The position numbers and the translations under genes are program-made. DNA of 64,000 nt, taken from positions 151,353-215,352 of the forward strand of contig NZ_JH725118.1 in assembly GCF_000278115.1 (NCBI RefSeq). The letters are read 5' to 3'. Below, piece by piece: positions 59,942-64,000 of the stretch; the stretch's first letter is position 1; every line of letters begins with the position of its first letter. The notes beneath the pieces are model-generated. The model did no database searches. It was not told where the DNA came from and was given only the letters and a program-made list of their open reading frames with translations. The DNA comes from Bartonella sp. DB5-6 (GTDB lineage Bacteria; Pseudomonadota; Alphaproteobacteria; Rhizobiales; Rhizobiaceae).

Positions 59942-61150
59942 TCAATCTATTTCCAAGCGCATAAAATCATGCGCTTTTCGGATATAAATTATAAACCCTA
60001 GCAGACAACAGACAGCCAATGAGATTGCCATCACCCGTGGACTGTGCCCAGAAATCTTTCCAATAACCGCAGCACTCAGCGCAGCACTCCCTAATTGTAA
60101 AGCTCCCATAACACCAGAAGCTGTCCCAGCAGCTTGCGGATGGGATGAAATTGCCAACGCCGTTCCTAACGGCAATAAAAACCCATTACCAAAAGTAAGA
60201 ACAGCGATAGCTACAAAACTCGTTACAAGTGTCCATGGGCTTAGATACATTTGCAGAGCAAAGAGTATTCCCCCTATAACGAAAATAATATACCCACGCC
60301 ATACAGTTCTTTCCATAGACTCTCGCTTAAAAAGCCACCGTGCTACGAAATTTCCCAAAATATAAGGTAGCGAAACACCAATATAACTATAACCAATATA
60401 TATCGGTGACAAACCTAAGGTTGTGAGTAAAAAAGGCGATTCCACAATATACGCAAAATATGCCGCATACGAAAAACACGGAATAAGTGCATAAAAAATA
60501 AATTGTTTATTTCTGAAAACCGCGCCCCCCCCCTTTATAAATCCCGCAGATGAAAAACGCTGCCGCCTTTGAAGAGGTAATGTTTCCGTTAATACAAAAT
60601 AACAGAGCAAAATAGTCAAGGATATAAAAATGCTTAAAAAGATAAAAGTAGCGTGCCAATTGAAAGTTTGTAACAACAACCCTCCAATTAAAGGTGCAAG
60701 CGCTGGCGACATCCCAATGAAAGGGAAAACAATTAAATAAAGTTTCCCCGCTGCCTTTTTATCTAACAAATCATTGATAATAGCACGACTTAAAACAATT
60801 CCTGCACAAGCTCCAAGACCTTGTAAAAAACGTAATACAAGAAAAGCGTGAATATTATCCGTATAAATCACACTAAGAGTAGTAAACAACCACAAAAATA
60901 AGCCAAAGAGAAGTGTTTTTTTACGCCCAAAACTATCACTCAGTGGTCCATAAATGAGCTGTCCAAGTGCCAATGCAAACAGAAAAATTGCTACCGCACT
61001 CTGAATTTGGGATTCTGTTACTTGGTAGTATTGACGCATCTCTCCAAGTGCCGGCAGAAAAATATCTGTAGAAATCAGACCTCCTGTTGATAAACATACG
61101 ATAAGTATAATGAATGATAATGTATATTTATGTTGCATAAATAAAGACAC
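59942..61150 (-). CDS. Bcr/CflA-type MFS drug efflux transporter
   Basis: A 402-residue MFS exporter with 12 expected helices. LSTGGLISTDIFLPALGEMR in helix 1 and LIYGPLSDSFGRKKTLLFGL in loop 2-3 are typical of the Bcr/CflA (DHA1) group, as is GLGACAGIVLSRAIINDLLD. The protein probably exports hydrophobic drugs or small metabolites at the inner membrane. It stands alone, with a long AT-rich upstream region. Confidence 0.9.
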   Translation of the reverse strand: MSLFMQHKYTLSFIILIVCLSTGGLISTDIFLPALGEMRQYYQVTESQIQSAVAIFLFALALGQLIYGPLSDSFGRKKTLLFGLFLWLFTTLSVIYTDNIHAFLVLRFLQGLGACAGIVLSRAIINDLLDKKAAGKLYLIVFPFIGMSPALAPLIGGLLLQTFNWHATFIFLSIFISLTILLCYFVLTETLPLQRRQRFSSAGFIKGGGAVFRNKQFIFYALIPCFSYAAYFAYIVESPFLLTTLGLSPIYIGYSYIGVSLPYILGNFVARWLFKRESMERTVWRGYIIFVIGGILFALQMYLSPWTLVTSFVAIAVLTFGNGFLLPLGTALAISSHPQAAGTASGVMGALQLGSAALSAAVIGKISGHSPRVMAISLAVCCLLGFIIYIRKAHDFMRLEID

Positions 61151-61717
61151 ACTTTTTAAATTAAAATAGTAATACTTTTTACTTTAATAAGTAAATTAAT
61201 TATTTATTATTATAAATATATAAATGATTTGTTAATACAATTCTACTTTACTTGATAAGATTTAACTTTTTTATATTATTGATGCTACAAAATATTATCA
61301 TTTACAGGCGCATGATAAACTTTATATATAAATCACTTAATGCTTCATGATACGTCTTATAACCAACTTAAAAAGACTACAAGTCTCAACAGTAAAATTA
61401 TACGTAAAAAAATAAAAATAATGATCACAGGATTTTGCCTTTTATCTACAAATATAAACATCCATGCGTAACATTTAGCATATTTTCTTAAAGAAGTAAG
61501 AATATATATTTATGAAAAAGCATTCAGACAATTTCATAATTATTTTAAAAAAATTTGCACAAAACATTTTACACCTTAAGCTAGTTTTTCTTTAAATTTT
61601 CGATACAAAAGAGGAAGTTATTTATAAAAATGACCAGTAACATGTTTTAGTAGTGAAGAAAAAAATATTTTCAAATTTCATCGTAATACATTAACAAAAC
61701 AAGTTCCCCACAGCATT
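61151..61717. other. AT-rich upstream region of the Bcr-like gene
   Basis: No gene is seen. The sequence is extremely AT-rich, with likely promoter elements that cannot be placed exactly. Confidence 0.4.
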
Positions 61718-61993
61718 TCACAAAACAACCTTTTGATACAAAGATATCCCTTCTGCTTGCTTTATTTCGCATAGAGCATCACTCTCATCACCAACGTAAA
61801 CCCTCCATAAATTAGCACTCGATGCGTATTCCACAAAAAGCCTCCCACCACCATAATCTCAGTATACATCTCCAGAATAGTAATCCATACGCATCCCTAT
61901 AATGATCATTGATAAATCATGATCTATTGTCACTATTTCCCCTCCATTTTCACGCATATTTGCCCATTTGGAACATAATGGTTCAGAAAGCAT
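61718..61993 (-). pseudogene. Small unidentified gene with an internal TGA
   Basis: From ATG 61993, preceded by GGAG, the minus-strand frame reads MLSEPLCSKWANMRENGGEI and IIGMRMDYYSGDVY to a TGA at 61859-61861. It then continues open in the same frame, GGGRLFVEYASSANLWRVYV and DESDALCEIKQAEGISLYQK, to a stop at 61718. The second half looks as protein-like as the first, so a single nonsense mutation in a 91-residue protein is likely. I do not recognise the family. It is divergent from the membrane-protein gene at 62027. Confidence 0.45.
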
Positions 61994-62026
61994 TGTATCT
62001 CCAGCATCATTCAAGGAGATAAACAC

Positions 62027-63115
62027 ATGGAAACTCGCATTCCTGAAGACACACCTTTCGATACCCATTTTTTAGGAGAAACATCCATAGAAACAGAGTA
62101 TCCCTTTTTCCACACACCCATTTCATGGTCGGCAATCTTTGCTGGGGTAGTAACAGCACTGGCAACATCAATCTGCTTGTCTTTTCTGGTTACAGCTTTA
62201 GGCTTAAGTCAAATGGACTTCACCTCAACAGCACCTTTTGAAGGCACCTTTCTCTCCCTTGGAATTGGATCACTCGTTGTTATGCTTATCAGCATTGCTT
62301 TGGGAGGTTTTGTGGCTGGACGTTTTGCAGAGTCTTCAGGCGCACTTCACGGCTTTTTAACTTGGGCTCTCTTAACACTTCTTATGACAATCCAAGCCAT
62401 CTGGTTGGTCTCAAATGCTGCAAGCTTAAGCGCTAAAGCCGCTATCGAAAACACTTCCATGATCCAACAATCCGTTGACAACCTCAAAACAAATCCTTCT
62501 CCCCTGTTTACAAAATTAAATGGCGAAAGTGTTGAGAACTTTTTGACAAAGAAAAAGGACAATGGCGTCGATTTTGACAAACTGCGCAATGAATTACGTA
62601 CACTTCTCAATAAAAGTGACATTCCTGCCCTCAATCCGGAACACTTGAAGCAGTCCTATCAAGAAGCTCTCAAAGATATTGGTTCCACAATAACAGCGTT
62701 CAAAAACGACCCTTCTCACTATCGCACATATCTGAAAGATCTCAGTGAACGTCTTTCTGATCGCATCCAAACCATTACCACAAAGTTTGATCAAAGCGAT
62801 ATCATCAACAACCTTATGAACAACGGCATGACACGTGCAGATGCACAAACAAACGCCAACCGCGCAGTTTATGTTTATCAAACGGCAGAAGCAAAAACCG
62901 AAGAAGCACTTAAAGCCCTTGAAGAACAGGCTAAGACACTGTCTCACAAGCTAGACACATCCATAAAGGATGCGCGTCACATGGGAAATAAAGCCGCCAA
63001 AACAGCATCGCATATGGGCTGGTGGGGCTTTTTAGGAGGCTTGATTGGTGCCATTATTTCCAGTGTGTGTGGCTATTATGGCTACAGAAACCGTAAAGAC
63101 TCTTTTATGCTTTAA
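62027..63115 (+). CDS. Conserved alphaproteobacterial membrane protein of unknown function
   Basis: A 362-residue protein. Two or three N-terminal membrane helices (about residues 33-135) begin with ISWSAIFAGVVTALATSICL, a pattern of poorly characterised alphaproteobacterial membrane proteins. A long charged, coiled-coil-rich middle (about 140-325) follows, including DNLKTNPSPLFTKLNGESVE. A final hydrophobic helix (WWGFLGGLIGAIISSVCGYY) is rich in glycine. AAGGAG precedes the ATG. The topology suggests the middle domain faces one compartment between helices. The function is unknown. Confidence 0.75.
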   Translation: METRIPEDTPFDTHFLGETSIETEYPFFHTPISWSAIFAGVVTALATSICLSFLVTALGLSQMDFTSTAPFEGTFLSLGIGSLVVMLISIALGGFVAGRFAESSGALHGFLTWALLTLLMTIQAIWLVSNAASLSAKAAIENTSMIQQSVDNLKTNPSPLFTKLNGESVENFLTKKKDNGVDFDKLRNELRTLLNKSDIPALNPEHLKQSYQEALKDIGSTITAFKNDPSHYRTYLKDLSERLSDRIQTITTKFDQSDIINNLMNNGMTRADAQTNANRAVYVYQTAEAKTEEALKALEEQAKTLSHKLDTSIKDARHMGNKAAKTASHMGWWGFLGGLIGAIISSVCGYYGYRNRKDSFML

Positions 63116-63146
63116 AAACTTTTACCACATAAAGCATAAAACCAAT

Positions 63147-63178
63147 AAAAAGCTGTACTATCCCTACAGCTTTTTTTG
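63147..63178 (+). terminator. Rho-independent terminator
   Basis: Inverted repeat AAAAAGCTGTA (63147-63157) and TACAGCTTTTT (63165-63175), continuing into a T-run, 32 bases after the membrane-protein gene. Confidence 0.85.
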
Positions 63179-63262
63179 TAAACTGCTCTTAACCACTTTA
63201 TTTTTGAGTCCTCCGTTTTTTAAGATAATCTCTATCATGTGCTATGCTGTTAGCTAATTCTT

Positions 63263-63558
63263 ATGTTGAAGGAGGTACTTAAATGCTCCTTGCATTATTC
63301 AATCAATGAACATTCCCATGTATACCCTTACAATATAATTGAACACACAATAGACATCTCATTCACTGACATTCCATAGAACAGCACCAAAGCTTCTTAC
63401 AAGCTTCATTTTTTTTAACAGAACATACAGATGAAGAAGAGTGCAATATTTTGACAAAACATTCACGATCAAAACCCCGTATTTTGAAAACTTCTTCTCT
63501 ATACATAAAGAATGAGTTACAATTCCTCCTTGTAAGAAAATTTATAATGAACTCTTAA
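63263..63558 (+). pseudogene. Possible small decayed gene, unidentified
   Basis: ATG 63263 opens MLKEVLKCSLHYSINEHSHV and YPYNIIEHTIDISFTDIP to a TAG. A further protein-like segment in another frame follows, QSFLQASFFLTEHTDEEECN and LKTSSLYIKNELQFLLVRKF, ending near 63558. This may be one gene with a frameshift. No family is recognised and no strong ribosome-binding site precedes the ATG. Confidence 0.28.
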
Positions 63559-63688
63559 AAGATAAAATGCCCTTTTTAATCAAAATGGCATGTAGTGAAA
63601 AATAAAATCCATACTAGACGGAGAGGTATGATAATCTTTTATCGTGATTATCATGTATGTTTACCAACTAGTAAGAGAGGGGAAATAT

Positions 63689-63841
63689 ATGAATATTTCA
63701 CTTAATGAAGTAGCGGATGTTGTTGAATTAGCTAATAGCGACGTCGCGCCAATCTTGGCTGGTACTAAATATGCTCAGCGCGAAATTATCCAAGTTTGTG
63801 AAAACGACCACGATATGGATAATTCACATGAAGTACAATAA
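63689..63841 (+). CDS. Small unidentified acidic protein
   Basis: A 50-residue ORF starting MNISLNEVADVVELANSDVA and ending in a charged tail, CENDHDMDNSHEVQ. AGAGGGG lies 7 bases before the ATG at 63689, so I prefer it to the upstream in-frame starts. There is no signal or membrane segment. A new ORF begins 68 bases downstream and runs off the window, so the two may form an operon. The function is unknown. Confidence 0.55.
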   Translation: MNISLNEVADVVELANSDVAPILAGTKYAQREIIQVCENDHDMDNSHEVQ

Positions 63842-63909
63842 TGTATTATTGATGAAAATCTGCTAATCCAATGTATTCAGTTTAAAAAAATTAAGCGTGT
63901 TTAATTGGC

Positions 63910-64000
63910 ATGTTTGAATTGTTTTCTGAAGACTTTTTTCAAAAAAATTGGGCTAAGCAAGAAGCTGAATTATCAATTTCAAACATCCCTTTCCATGAAG
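63910..64000 (+). CDS. Partial ORF running off the right edge
   Basis: ATG 63910 opens 30 codons to the window end (MFELFSEDFFQKNWAKQEAE, LSISNIPFHE). The composition is protein-like. The FF..NW.K pattern faintly recalls the start of cupin/JmjC-type proteins, but this cannot be judged from 30 residues. The ribosome-binding site is weak. It follows the 50-residue ORF. Confidence 0.4.
   Translation, partial: MFELFSEDFFQKNWAKQEAELSISNIPFHE

Noticed and set aside
63283-63309. Octapeptide ORF MLLALFNQ with a consensus AGGAGG, considered as another MccA-like precursor
   Set aside because: It ends in Gln, not Asn, and has no MccB-like gene nearby. The AGGAGG may be chance or belong to the overlapping 63263 frame.

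Overview
The window looks like chromosome from a Bartonella-type alphaproteobacterium (Hyphomicrobiales). The reasons are the AT-rich sequence, an Omp2b/OMP43-type porin, rhizobial gene order (ComF, GrxC and UbiG together; RsmE followed by GshA), a plant-type GshA, and many decaying genes in wide spacers. I infer the genus; I could not run a search. No rRNA, insertion sequence or CRISPR array was seen. There are three tRNA genes (His, Phe, Ser).

Layout. 0-20 kb is mostly housekeeping: ubiG, grxC, comF, a methyltransferase, a TcyP-type cystine carrier, gshA, rsmE, an AsmA protein, folD, the zwf-pgl-edd sugar-oxidation cluster, and a glutamine-synthetase-like gene paired with an FAD oxidase. 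20.2-27.0 kb is a decaying accessory island bracketed by two imperfect copies of a sequence of about 130 bp. 27-44.4 kb returns to core genes: a MATE transporter, pyrD, mscL, a broken PdhS-like kinase, ftsK, an aldehyde dehydrogenase, rluD, rpoH, purA and serC. 44.8-48.5 kb is a prophage remnant with an endolysin, overlapping spanin-like genes and a broken integrase next to tRNA-Phe. 49.1-51.5 kb is a compact microcin-C-like operon. 52-64 kb holds tRNA-Ser, a porin, an amidase with an internal duplication, an isopropylmalate-dehydrogenase/CinA fusion, a Bcr-type efflux pump, a membrane protein and small unknown genes.

The most interesting content is two different microcin-C-like (peptide-nucleotide) loci. 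Locus 2 (plus strand, 49.1-51.5 kb) has the simple Escherichia coli-like plan: a seven-codon gene encoding MDHIGFN with terminal Asn, then a MccB-like adenylating enzyme, then an overlapping MFS exporter. The mccB-like gene has an amber codon at position 3. Locus 1 (minus strand, 25.4-20.4 kb) has the plan of carboxymethylated microcins. It contains a 40-codon precursor also ending in Asn, a strong hairpin, an intact MFS exporter, and a recognition-domain/ThiF/methyltransferase fusion. A CmoA-like carboxy-SAM synthase gene, a small unknown ORF, a YcgG/YqcI-like gene and another methyltransferase gene follow. Most of locus 1 is broken: the precursor has an ACG in place of its start and an internal TAG, and the enzyme genes carry nonsense codons and frameshifts. 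The exporter is still open. No MccE- or MccF-like immunity gene was recognised at either locus.
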